NCBI GenBank assembly: GCA_964628235.1
Contig: CAZVLU010000012.1
Location: 1-64,000, forward strand
Direction: 5' to 3'
DNA: 64,000 nt
Source of the DNA: CAMAVH01 sp964628235
GTDB taxonomy: Bacteria; Pseudomonadota; Alphaproteobacteria; SMXQ01
The notes under the pieces were generated by a model, which saw only the letters and a list, made by a program, of their open reading frames with translations, was not told where the DNA came from and searched no databases. Below are positions 50,371 through 58,673 of this stretch, one piece after another. The translations under genes were made by a program, and so were the position numbers. Each line of letters opens with the position of its first letter. The first letter of the stretch is position 1.

Positions 50371-51546
50371 ATGACCATCCATTCAATTAGCTCATCTCGG
50401 ATCTGGCCGGAAGATTATGCTGAAGTACCCAAAGAGGTGTTTCAGAATGAGGAGCTTTATCAGCAAGAATTGAAGCAGATCTTCGGGGGTCCTGAATGGC
50501 ATGCGGTTGCGCATATCGCCGAGATACCTAATCCAGGGGACTATAAAACTTTTCGCCTGGGTGAGGCACCCATCTTGGTTGTGCGAGGTGATGATCAGAT
50601 TGTTCGGGTCTTCGATAATTCGTGCCCTCATCGCGGCACACAACTCAAAACCGATAGCCGTGGACACGGGCAGGAAATCGAATGTCCGTATCATCGTTGG
50701 CTGTTTACCAACGCGGGATCTCTGTTGGCCGCGCCAAGCATGAATTGCTTTCCGGCCAAATTTCGCAAAGAAAATTACGGTCTGAAAGAAATCCGTTCGA
50801 AAGAACGCTTCGGGATCGTCTTTGTCACCCGTAGCCCCGACAGCCCTTCGATTGATAAATATCTGAGTGTGGTCGACTCCTACATTGCGCGCGCATTGGG
50901 AAACACGCCCCTGACCTTTCTCGGTTACCAGAAAGTCAAATTCTCGACGAACTGGAAGGAGTATGGCGATCAGGAGGGGTACCATGCGCCGCTTTTGCAT
51001 AAGGCGTTTTCGCTTCTGCGTTGGCAAGGTGGCAAGGGCACGCGCAGTGTGAGCGAGTATGGCCACCAAGCCGTCAATGCAGAGCTTCAACAAGCTCCAG
51101 ATAACGGCTTCCTACGCGACATCTCACTCATCCGCGTCAAGATGCCCGGCGCTCTAACACGCTCCGTGGTGATCTCCTTGTTCCCGCTCACGACGGTGCT
51201 TCGACACCTTGATGTCATCACTGTCCGTTTTGCATTTCCAATTTCTGTTCATGCGACGGAAGTCCATTACGCCTATTTTTCAGAAAAGGATGAGGTGCCA
51301 GAGATGGTGACGCATCGTGTGCGCCAAGCCTCAAACCTGTTGGGGCCGAGTGGCTTTATTTCCCTCGAAGATGGCGCGGTGTTCAATCGGTTGCATGTGG
51401 GTTCGGCAACTGAAGGCGCGGTGACCTTTCAAAAGGGCGTGAATGGCCGCCTCGAGGCACCGTGTGAAATCGGACAAAACGATGAGCATGGCAACCTAGT
51501 GAAGTGGGAGCGCTACAGAGAGCTGATGGGGTTTCATCGTGAGTGA
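50371..51546 (+). CDS. Rieske ring-hydroxylating dioxygenase, alpha subunit
   Basis: A 391-residue large subunit. The Rieske ligands are CPHRGTQL and CPYHRWLF (about residues 88-112). The mononuclear iron region is NWKEYGDQEGYHAPLLHKAF near residue 195, where the usual N..E..H....H pattern is replaced by D..E..H....H. It is paired with a beta subunit by an 8-bp gene overlap, unlike the single-subunit oxygenase at 16382. The multi-subunit type with SDR, extradiol dioxygenase and NahE-like aldolase fits an upper pathway for a bicyclic or substituted benzene. Its ferredoxin and reductase are not encoded beside it. Confidence 0.9.
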   Translation: MTIHSISSSRIWPEDYAEVPKEVFQNEELYQQELKQIFGGPEWHAVAHIAEIPNPGDYKTFRLGEAPILVVRGDDQIVRVFDNSCPHRGTQLKTDSRGHGQEIECPYHRWLFTNAGSLLAAPSMNCFPAKFRKENYGLKEIRSKERFGIVFVTRSPDSPSIDKYLSVVDSYIARALGNTPLTFLGYQKVKFSTNWKEYGDQEGYHAPLLHKAFSLLRWQGGKGTRSVSEYGHQAVNAELQQAPDNGFLRDISLIRVKMPGALTRSVVISLFPLTTVLRHLDVITVRFAFPISVHATEVHYAYFSEKDEVPEMVTHRVRQASNLLGPSGFISLEDGAVFNRLHVGSATEGAVTFQKGVNGRLEAPCEIGQNDEHGNLVKWERYRELMGFHRE

Positions 51547-52021
51547 CATTGAACTACTGAATGAAATCGACAGCCTGCAAACCAAGTATGTGCGGGCTCT
51601 CGATAAGCGTGATTGGGCGTCATGGTTGGACTGTTTCGATCCGCAAGACGGTAGCTACATCTGCATTTCTCGAGAGAATGTCGAACAAAATATGCCGATC
51701 GCGTTGATGCTAGATGATTGCACAGCGCGTCTGCGGGACCGGGTTACTTTTATCACCAAGGTCTGGACAGGGACTTACGAGGACTACGATACCCGACATT
51801 TCATTCAAAGACTTGAGCACACGAGTTCAGATTCGAAGCTTTACACGGTGCAGACGAATTTCTTGATCGCCTATACCGCTGCTAGCGGTGCATCGGAAGT
51901 CCTGGCGGCGGGTTGCTATGAGGATTTGATTCGTCTGAATCCGGAAGGACCCAAGTTCATTTCGAAACGCGCGATTCTCGATACCGTTAGTACCCCGCGC
52001 TACCTCGTTTATCCGATTTAA
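51539..52021 (+). CDS. Ring-hydroxylating dioxygenase, beta subunit
   Basis: A 160-residue SnoaL-fold small subunit of a Rieske dioxygenase (LLNEIDSLQTKYVRALDKRD, WASWLDCFDPQDGSYICIS). The start is GTG 51539, inside the alpha gene, with GGGG at 51528-51531 upstream. Overlap and length are typical for the family. It forms a hexamer with the alpha subunit and is structural rather than catalytic. After its stop no intact gene follows until the IS6 relics. Confidence 0.88.
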   Translation: MSDIELLNEIDSLQTKYVRALDKRDWASWLDCFDPQDGSYICISRENVEQNMPIALMLDDCTARLRDRVTFITKVWTGTYEDYDTRHFIQRLEHTSSDSKLYTVQTNFLIAYTAASGASEVLAAGCYEDLIRLNPEGPKFISKRAILDTVSTPRYLVYPI

Positions 52022-52438
52022 TGAGCGGTAAAAAATTAAACGCACGGTCAAGCGGACGTCCACAATCAGAACACATGGGAGTTATCCTCTGATGAATGTC
52101 TCGCTGAGCGAGGGCAACCGCACAGCATCGTGCTCACATCGACGACGCTGAAATCACCCATGGTTCGACTCGGGCCACCAATATCGCGCGGCTCAGCGGC
52201 CTTTCATGACAAGTCATGGGACTTGTTCGGAATGTATCTTGTCTTTGTGATCCGCAAGTCAAAATTTAAAAAACTGGAACTCCTGCACGGGCTACCTGCA
52301 TATGGTCCACGAAGCTAGCGCCAATTCACTGGACGCTTGGGCCATGGGCCTCGGGGTGGCCGCCGAGGGGCTCGCCAGTCTAATCAATGTTGAACAAGAC
52401 AAGCAGAGAAGGAAAAGCGCAAGGCCGAGAAGGAGCGA
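52022..52438. other. Degraded stretch after the dioxygenase operon
   Basis: About 400 bp with no intact gene. Short open frames show no family character. It probably contains the eroded 5' part of the amidohydrolase gene whose 3' part is recognisable from about 52440. Confidence 0.4.
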
Positions 52439-52770
52439 TTGCAGAAGCTCCAGCACTTCATCGTCAAACCGGTCTCTATTGCGATCGAATCGCTGCTGAG
52501 ATCAAAGGTCTTTGCTGATTTTCCAAAGCTCAAGCTGATCATTTGTCACGGTGGTGGTGCAATTCCGTATCAGATCGGCCGATTTTTAGCTGAGCGCGCC
52601 AAGCGCAACGCGACGCCCTACGAGGAGAGCCTTCGTCAGCTTTATTTTGATACGTCACTCTATATCCAGGATGCGCTTGAAACGCTCTTTCGCTGGGCGA
52701 CTCCCGACCGTTGCATGTTCGGCACAGAGCGCCCCGGAAGCGGTACTGCAAAAGACCCAAAAACTGGTAA
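52439..52770 (+). pseudogene. Amidohydrolase-2 family gene, C-terminal-region fragment
   Basis: About 110 codons of an amidohydrolase_2 protein: SKVFADFPKLKLIICHGGGA, then PYEESLRQLYFDTSLYIQDA and PDRCMFGTERPGSGTAKDPK. This includes the HGGGA and Asp-side motifs of the family but neither the N-terminal metal site nor the end. It is cut at 52770 by the 42-bp palindrome. It was probably part of the Rieske/extradiol pathway before IS damage; related enzymes decarboxylate or hydrolyse ring-cleavage acids. Confidence 0.78.
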
Positions 52771-52772
52771 AT

Positions 52773-52814
52773 TGATCTGCCCCCTTCATGGACCACTCTG
52801 AAGGGGGCAGATCA
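52773..52814. repeat. 42-bp near-perfect palindrome at a gene break
   Basis: TGATCTGCCCCCTTCA (52773-52788) is the exact reverse complement of 52799-52814, around 10 bases (TGGACCACTC). It lies exactly between the broken amidohydrolase and the broken IS6 transposase. The arms look like IS terminal repeats (TGATCTGCCCCC type), so this may be an IS shrunk to its two ends. Confidence 0.8.
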
Positions 52815-53149
52815 GTCGACAGCCCGCCACATGAACATGCGGCGGCCGTTGATGCGGACGACCATTTCATCGAGGTGCCAGACAGACCCGGGACGAGGAC
52901 GGGTTCGACGAATATTCGCTGCAATGGCTCCGCCGAATTTCTCCGCCCAGCACCGGACCGTCTCATAGGAGACATCGATCCCACGCTCAGCGAGAATCTC
53001 CTCCACATCCCGCAAGCTCAGGGTGAATTTGAAGTATAGCCAAACGGCTTGGCGGATAACTTCGGGCGGGAAGCGGTGTCTTTTATAAGAGATGGATTTC
53101 ATCCCACCAGCTTATACCAGAGACAAGTTGCGGTTAGACTGACAGCACC
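52815..53149 (-). mobile_element. IS6-family relic 2, 5' part only
   Basis: On the minus strand: terminal repeat GGTGCTGTCAGTCTAAC (53133-53149), leader, then an IS6 transposase start (MKSISYKRHRFPPEVIRQAV, LSLRDVEEILAERGIDVSYE) to HLDEMVVRING and WRAVD. There the 42-bp palindrome cuts it off. About 96 codons remain; the rest of the DDE domain is missing. The transposase begins at 53102. Confidence 0.85.
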
Positions 53150-53286
53150 GCCACGCACCCAGCCCACTTGTCTCTGCACAAGCGATGGCGCGCCAAGGGC
53201 GCGTAACAGGGGCGGCATTCCTGCTCATTCTCATTCTGCCGCTGTTCTTGCGCTCTGTCCTTGGGAGCTGTCGCGGCGAAATGACG
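53150..53286 (+). repeat. Direct repeat copy 2 (att-like, right)
   Basis: Second copy of the tRNA-Ser 3'-flank: GCCACGCACCC at 53150-53160, then a 50-bp block (53166-53215) identical to 11907-11956, then decaying similarity to about 53280. It begins at the base next to the IS6 end on the left and is cut by another IS6 end at 53287. The tRNA body itself is not repeated. The offset between copies is 41,259 bp. Confidence 0.72.
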
Positions 53287-53746
53287 GGCATTGTCAGTTT
53301 AACTGACGTGATCGCACGAGATATCCGACCTGAAATATACGCCTCTGTTGCGGCCGATATGAACCAGCCTTCCATGGCATTAGTCCGAAAGGCGCGAAGG
53401 ACTCGTCGGGAAATCAGGTGACGCTCGACGTTGAAGAGATTGTAGACGGCGACATGGGTGGCAACGAAGCGCTGGGCTTGCCCCTGAGACTTGAAGCGCT
53501 GCATCTTGCGCTCTCGCCGGCGTGCGCCGCCGAATTTCTCCGCCCAGCACTGGACGGTCTCGTAAGAGACGTCGATTCCACGCTCGGCGAGAATCTCACC
53601 CATATCCCGTAAACTCAGGGTGAATTTGAAGCACAACCAGACGGCTTGGCGGATGACTTCAGGCGGGAAGCGGTGTCTTTTATAAGAGATGGTTTTCGTC
53701 CCACCAGCTTATACCAGAGACAAGTTGAAGTTAGACTGACAGCACC
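53287..53746 (-). mobile_element. IS6-family relic 3 with both ends, internally deleted
   Basis: Ends GGCATTGTCAGTTTAAC (53287-53303) and, on the minus strand, GGTGCTGTCAGTCTAAC (53746-53730) bound a 460-bp element. Its transposase frame joins the N-terminal helix-turn-helix part (ILAERGIDVSYETVQCWAEK FGGA) directly to the C-terminal RRRERKMQRFKSQGQAQRF and NVERHLISRRVL; most of the DDE domain is deleted in frame. It has both ends but no working transposase, so it could only move in trans. No 8-bp target duplication is seen. Confidence 0.85.
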
Positions 53747-53761
53747 GAACGGGAGATGTCG

Positions 53762-54865
53762 ATGCGCGTGCCGTATCTCGATTACAGGGTGCCGGACCCG
53801 GCAGAGCGGGCCCGTTATCTGGCGGCCATGGATGGCATTTTGCGCGAGGGCGATATCATCCTGGGCGGCGCCGTCGCGGAGCTGGAGGTCCGCCTGGCGG
53901 CCTATTGCGGCACGCGCTACGCCGTCGGCGTCGGGTCGGGCACCGAAGCGCTGGTGCTGGCGCTGCAAGCCCTCGGCATCGGCCCCGGCGACGAGGTCAT
54001 CACCACATGCTGGTCTTATATCGGCACGGCCAATGCTATCGCGCTGACCGGAGCGACGCCCGTGTTCGTCGATATCGGAGCCTACTACAATCTTGACCCG
54101 GCGCTTTTGGCGGAGGCGATCAGCCCACGCTGCAAGGCCATCATGCCGGTCCATTTTGCCGGACAGCTTTGCGACATGACAGAAATCTTCACCGTGGCGG
54201 CCCATCATGGCCTTCCGGTCATCGAGGACGCGGCGCAGGCCATCGGCGCCAGCAATCCGGACGGCCGTAAAGCCGGCAGCTTCGGCGTCATGGGCTGCCT
54301 TAGCCTTAATCCGATGAAAATTCTCAAAGCGTTCGGCGAAGGTGGCGTCGTGCTCACCAACGACGCGACGCTCCGTGACCGCCTGGCGGCCTTGCGCGAC
54401 AACCGTTATGCCGAGGTCGGCGCCAGGATCGTGCCAGGTCATAACGGGCGCCTCGATACCATTCAGGCGGCCACGCTGCTGATCCGCTTCGAAGCGTTGG
54501 AGGCGACGATCGAGCGCCGCCGCGGGATCGCCGGGCGCTACACCGCCGCATTGGCGGATTTGATCGTGCCGCCGCGCCAATTGAATGGTTATCGCGACGT
54601 CTATTACAGCTACACGCTGCAAACTGACCGGCGCGATGCCTTGCAGGCCTGGTTGACCGAACAAGGGGTCGGCACAAGGATCCAATATGGCGAACTGATG
54701 CCGGACCAGCCGGCCTTTCGGACGGGAACCCTGGCCGCCTATGTCAAAGGCCGCGCGGCGACGGGCCGGGTTCTGTCGCTGCCCTGTTATGAGCAATTGA
54801 CCGACGGACAAATCGATATGGTGATCTCGGCGGTGCAGGATTTTTTCACGAGACCCAAGATTTAA
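53762..54865 (+). CDS. DegT/DnrJ/EryC1/StrS-family aminotransferase
   Basis: A 367-residue PLP-dependent sugar aminotransferase-type protein. Family signs: GVGSGTEALVLALQALGI, GDEVITTCWSYIGTANAI, VIEDAAQAIGAS (PLP-ring Asp) and LSLNPMKILKAFGEGGVV, which carries the Schiff-base Lys. ATG 53762 is preferred over 53756 because GGGAG is then 6 bases upstream. Such enzymes make amino sugars for surface polysaccharides or antibiotics. GC is higher than in the neighbouring relics. It lies alone between an IS6 end (53746) and an IS6 end pair (54882), with no related sugar genes nearby, so it was probably carried in by IS6 activity. Confidence 0.9.
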   Translation: MRVPYLDYRVPDPAERARYLAAMDGILREGDIILGGAVAELEVRLAAYCGTRYAVGVGSGTEALVLALQALGIGPGDEVITTCWSYIGTANAIALTGATPVFVDIGAYYNLDPALLAEAISPRCKAIMPVHFAGQLCDMTEIFTVAAHHGLPVIEDAAQAIGASNPDGRKAGSFGVMGCLSLNPMKILKAFGEGGVVLTNDATLRDRLAALRDNRYAEVGARIVPGHNGRLDTIQAATLLIRFEALEATIERRRGIAGRYTAALADLIVPPRQLNGYRDVYYSYTLQTDRRDALQAWLTEQGVGTRIQYGELMPDQPAFRTGTLAAYVKGRAATGRVLSLPCYEQLTDGQIDMVISAVQDFFTRPKI

Positions 54866-54881
54866 GCGTTTTCTCGCGTGG

Positions 54882-54909
54882 GGGATTGTCAGGTTAGGCT
54901 GACAGCACC
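54882..54909. mobile_element. IS6 element reduced to its two terminal repeats
   Basis: GGGATTGTCAG (54882-54892) and CTGACAGCACC (54899-54909) are the left and right IS6-type ends separated by only 6 bases (GTTAGG). It is an extreme internal deletion product or the join of two elements, marking the right side of the aminotransferase gene. Confidence 0.65.
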
Positions 54910-55049
54910 GGGGCGACAGCGCGTGGTCGAAAAGTCGTGAAATTTTTCGGAGAAATTTCTTACGAGTATCAGAAAATGCGCACCAGCCTTGAACGACGAT
55001 CGAGTTGCGTCAAAATTTGTCAATCGACTAATGATTGGGAGAATTGGCC

Positions 55050-55916
55050 ATGACGAACGTTGCAAAGTCATTCACGCTCCGCCCGCTCGGTGATGCTCTC
55101 GGTGTCGAGGTTCTGGGCCTAGACCTCAGTCAGCCGCTATCGGCGGAAGACTCTCGGGCGCTCAGCAAGGCGCTGGACGATCACACCGTGTTGCTTTTCC
55201 GCGACCAGCAGGTGAGCGAGGCAGAACAGATCAGGCTGGCAAATATCTTCGGCGAACCCTCTTTGCGTTCTCGACCCGAAAACATCGTCGCCGAGGAGAA
55301 CGAATATTCCCGAGCGATCGGCCTGGTCACAAATATCCGGAAGAACGGCAAGCCGATAGGTTCGTTGCCCGATGGCGAGATGTGGTTTCACCATGACGGC
55401 TGCTTCATCGATGCGCCCTATCGGGCAACGATGCTATATGCCGTGCAGGTGCCCGTGATAGGCGGTCATACGCGGATACTCGACATGTATAAAGCCTACG
55501 AGATCCTGCCTGCTGACATCAAAAAGCGGCTCGAGGGGCGGACCTGCCTACATATTTTCGATTACAAGACCCTGACCAGCGCACCCGATCCCGATCAAGA
55601 TCTCACTCCCGTCCGTCACGCCCGGCATCCGGCTGTAGTGCGCCATCCGAACAACGGCAGGAACGCTCTTTATATCAATCCGCTACTTACAGCCCGGATC
55701 GAAGGTTTGCCGAGGGATGAGAGCGACGAACTGATCCGCGATATTTGCAAGTTCACTGAGAACGACTCGTTGATCTACGAGCATGTATGGCGTCCCCGGG
55801 ACTTGGTAATTTGGGATAATTGGGGGTCCTGCCATGCCCGAACCGATTTCCCGTCCGACCAGATCCGCCTGCTTCGCCGCAGCATCGTCAAGGGGCAGCC
55901 GCTCGCAGCAGCCTAA
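55050..55916 (+). CDS. TauD/TfdA-family dioxygenase (3 of 3)
   Basis: A 288-residue Fe(II)/2-oxoglutarate dioxygenase: LGVEVLGLDLSQPL at the N-terminus, HxD in MWFHHDGCFIDAPYRATMLY (near residue 115), distal His in NWGSCHARTDF and Arg in IRLLRRSIV. ATG 55050 has GGGAG upstream; an earlier in-frame start is not needed. It is closest to the copy at 32483 (NIRKNGKPIG, LPDGEM). It is followed 272 bp later by an alpha/beta hydrolase and a Bug protein. The gap holds nothing recognised. Confidence 0.9.
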   Translation: MTNVAKSFTLRPLGDALGVEVLGLDLSQPLSAEDSRALSKALDDHTVLLFRDQQVSEAEQIRLANIFGEPSLRSRPENIVAEENEYSRAIGLVTNIRKNGKPIGSLPDGEMWFHHDGCFIDAPYRATMLYAVQVPVIGGHTRILDMYKAYEILPADIKKRLEGRTCLHIFDYKTLTSAPDPDQDLTPVRHARHPAVVRHPNNGRNALYINPLLTARIEGLPRDESDELIRDICKFTENDSLIYEHVWRPRDLVIWDNWGSCHARTDFPSDQIRLLRRSIVKGQPLAAA

Positions 55917-56188
55917 AGCATTCTGCGTTTAAAGCTCCTATATGGCCGCGGAGATTTCCGCGATGCAAAACGCGCAGGCGTTAGGGCGAAAAATTTCTAT
56001 GGTCGGCCCGAAGAATGCTTGGCCTGTCCTATAGCGGACGCGTAGCCTGATATCAGCCGCCTGATCTGAACGAAACCTCAACGAGGTTCCGAATGACGGA
56101 TTGGCGCGCTGCCAAGGCCTCATAGTGATTATCGGTGAGTAAGGCCGTCAGTTAATCAAAAGCGCGTCACAGAAATAAGGAGGGGGCA

Positions 56189-57046
56189 ATGCCAACGCAA
56201 CGGCTCGGCACTGGCGTAGATATTTATTTCGAAAGCCATGGGAGCGGCGAGCCCCTCGTTCTCATTCCAGGCACCGGATTTGCCGGCAGCGTTTGGGATC
56301 CATTTCAGGTACCGGGCCTTTCCAAAAGTTTGCAGGTGATCACGTTCGACCCTCGGGGATGCGGCAGGTCTTCGGCGCCTGAGGGTTATTACACGATTGA
56401 ACAGATGGCGTGCGATCTTGCTGCCTTGCTCGATCACCTCGGAATCGAATCGGCCCATGTACTTGGTCATTCGATGGGCGGCCGTATCGCAATAGCTTTT
56501 GCACTGGCTTATCCGGGCCGGGTCCGCAGTCTCGTTCTAGCCGCGGCTGGATCCGGGCCGGCCGCGCGTCCAGGAGAAGAGTGCGTGCCGGGTTTGCCAT
56601 TTCGTATGGTCAACGAACTGGTCGAGATGGGTTTCGAAAAATTCGTGCGTACGGAGTTTTTCGATACCGCGACCTATTTCACGTCCGATTTTCTCAAGAA
56701 CGAACCGGCCAAAGTTCAGGCGTTCTACGATCTGGCCTGGAAGCATCACGCAAAATGGCGACCCTTCCTCCGCCTGATTATGGCGCGCCATAATTGGGAG
56801 GCGACGCATCGATTGGGCGAGATTCTCGCACCGACACTCGTCGTGGTCGGCGATAACGACGACGTTGGCAGCAATCATGTCAAACAGGCAGTTGCCTTGT
56901 CGGAACGCATCAGAAACGCCGAACGGTTCGTCATCAAGGGCCAATCTCACGGGTTCTTCTGGCAGGCCCCCGAACAAACAAATGCTTGGCTTATCGAATG
57001 GGTTGCCAAGCATGCGCAGGGCAAACAGCTTAAGGCAGCGGTTTAG
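56189..57046 (+). CDS. Alpha/beta-fold hydrolase
   Basis: A 285-residue alpha/beta hydrolase. The nucleophile elbow is GHSMGG (Ser near residue 95) and the oxyanion region is LIPGTGFAG. The acid is likely Asp in VVGDNDD, and the catalytic His is near the C-terminus in IKGQSHGFFW. AAGGAGGGGG precedes the start. In similar clusters such enzymes hydrolyse meta-cleavage products, esters or lactones. No signal peptide. It is 43 bp before a Bug protein gene and probably co-transcribed with it. Confidence 0.92.
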   Translation: MPTQRLGTGVDIYFESHGSGEPLVLIPGTGFAGSVWDPFQVPGLSKSLQVITFDPRGCGRSSAPEGYYTIEQMACDLAALLDHLGIESAHVLGHSMGGRIAIAFALAYPGRVRSLVLAAAGSGPAARPGEECVPGLPFRMVNELVEMGFEKFVRTEFFDTATYFTSDFLKNEPAKVQAFYDLAWKHHAKWRPFLRLIMARHNWEATHRLGEILAPTLVVVGDNDDVGSNHVKQAVALSERIRNAERFVIKGQSHGFFWQAPEQTNAWLIEWVAKHAQGKQLKAAV

Positions 57047-57089
57047 CCGGCTTTTGACCGATTGTGGCGATCAAACTGAGGGGACTCAC

Positions 57090-58139
57090 ATGGCTCAATC
57101 TCAATTGACGTTTCGAAATGTTGTCATAGCGGCGGCAACCTTCCTGGCCCTCGGCTTCGATTCGAGCGGTGTGTTCGCTCAGCAGGAATTCTACGCCGGC
57201 AAGCAGGTCACGATGATCGTCTCGTCCGCGCCCGGCGGCGGCTACGATGCTATTGCCCGCACCGCGGCGCGTCATCTGCCAAAACATCTGCCGGGCACGC
57301 CGTCGATCGTTGTACAGAACATGGGCGGGACCGGCGGCCTTGTCGCGGCAAACCATCTCTATAACATTTCCTCACGAGATGGCCTGACGATCGCGCAACT
57401 GCAGAACACCGTGCCGTTTGAGCCGCTCTACGGCAACAAGCAGGTCCGTTACGAACCTACAGAGTTTAATCTACTGGGTAGCCCTTCCCAGGAAACGGCA
57501 CTTCTTATCGTCTGGCATACGTCAGCAGCCATGACGCTCGACGACGCGAAGAAGCGCGAGGTCATTCTCGCCGCAACAGGCGCCTCATCCACGCCAGCTT
57601 TTTACACGCGACTTTTAGTCGATATTTTCAACCTGAAGGTCAAGTTGATCTCCGGTTACCCGGGGCAAAACGAACAGTTTCTAGCGATGGAGCGCGGCGA
57701 GAACGAAGGCGGCGCCTCGACGTTCTGGTCGAGCCTTAAAACGATTCGTCCGCAGTGGATCAGCGAGAATAAGGTTCGCTTGTTGCTGCAATACGGCCTT
57801 GTCTCCCATCCAGAACTCAAGCATGTGCCGTTCGCGCTCGATCTTTTGAAGAATATGCCGGCAGACCGGAAATTGATGGAGGTCGCTTCCGCTGCTCTGG
57901 CATTGGGGCGTCCATTTGTCGCGCCACCCGCAGTTCCGGCTGATCGCTTAGCACTGTTGCGGCGAGCCTTTGCTCAAACTTTCGTAGATAAGCAGTTTAT
58001 TGCTGATTGCGAAAAGCAGGGGCTGGAATGCGATATGCCGTCTACCGGTGAAGAGTTGCAGCGCATCGTCACCGACTCCTATGCAGCGCCTAAGGATGTT
58101 ATCGAAAGACTGCAAAAAGTTTACGCTTCTCGCCTTTGA
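57090..58139 (+). CDS. Bug/TctC-family solute-binding protein (4 of 5)
   Basis: A 349-residue Bug protein with a signal peptide ending near SSGVFAQ. Core motifs: KQVTMIVSSAPGGGYDAIAR, IVVQNMGGTGGLVAANHLYN and RDGLTIA. ATG 57090 has GAGGGG upstream; the open frame extends further but into the preceding gene. Ligand unknown. The stop is 26 bp from an IS6-type end, so any genes that followed have been lost or displaced. Confidence 0.9.
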   Translation: MAQSQLTFRNVVIAAATFLALGFDSSGVFAQQEFYAGKQVTMIVSSAPGGGYDAIARTAARHLPKHLPGTPSIVVQNMGGTGGLVAANHLYNISSRDGLTIAQLQNTVPFEPLYGNKQVRYEPTEFNLLGSPSQETALLIVWHTSAAMTLDDAKKREVILAATGASSTPAFYTRLLVDIFNLKVKLISGYPGQNEQFLAMERGENEGGASTFWSSLKTIRPQWISENKVRLLLQYGLVSHPELKHVPFALDLLKNMPADRKLMEVASAALALGRPFVAPPAVPADRLALLRRAFAQTFVDKQFIADCEKQGLECDMPSTGEELQRIVTDSYAAPKDVIERLQKVYASRL

Positions 58140-58165
58140 AGATTAACGCATTTTAGCCAGAACTC

Positions 58166-58510
58166 GGGAGTGTCAGGTTAAATGGCGCGGCCGCACGCAA
58201 TTTCTGATCTGAAAAGTTCGCGCGGTTCTCGCACCTAACCTGCAATCCCGATCTCTTGCTCCCTCGCATCGAGATATGCGAATTCACGGCCTCGTTGCTA
58301 TCGCGAAATCGACTGGGGCGAAGACCTAATCGTCGAATATTCGCGGCGATTGGCGTGCCGCATCTGTCTGCTCGGCGCTGGACCAGTTCAGGTCGTTTCT
58401 GCACTCTAAGTGCCCCCCATCCCATGCACACTCTACGTGAAATACGAAATACAGCCAAAGGGCTGACGGGGTGATTGAAGCATCAGTCGCAGAGTCTTTT
58501 ATAAGAGATG
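58166..58510 (-). mobile_element. IS6-family relic 4, heavily decayed
   Basis: The IS6-type end GGGAGTGTCAG (58166-58176) is followed on the minus strand by scattered transposase remains: PIAANIRRLGLRPS, and SNEAVNSHISMRG corresponding to NRAENSHLSVRR. The leader CTTTTATAAGAGATG near 58495-58510 matches other copies. The far terminal repeat is no longer recognisable. This is older than relics 2 and 3. Confidence 0.6.
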
Positions 58511-58673
58511 ACCGCCATCTGCGCAGACTGATCCAAGCTGAACTTCATGATATCTACTGAACGCATGCAAAGCTCGACGGCCTCCCCCCTATAAAGCTTG
58601 TACGCCTGCCTGATGTTTGTGGATAATCATCATATTATTATAACACCGCATGAGCGGGGAGGGAGGAGACGAC

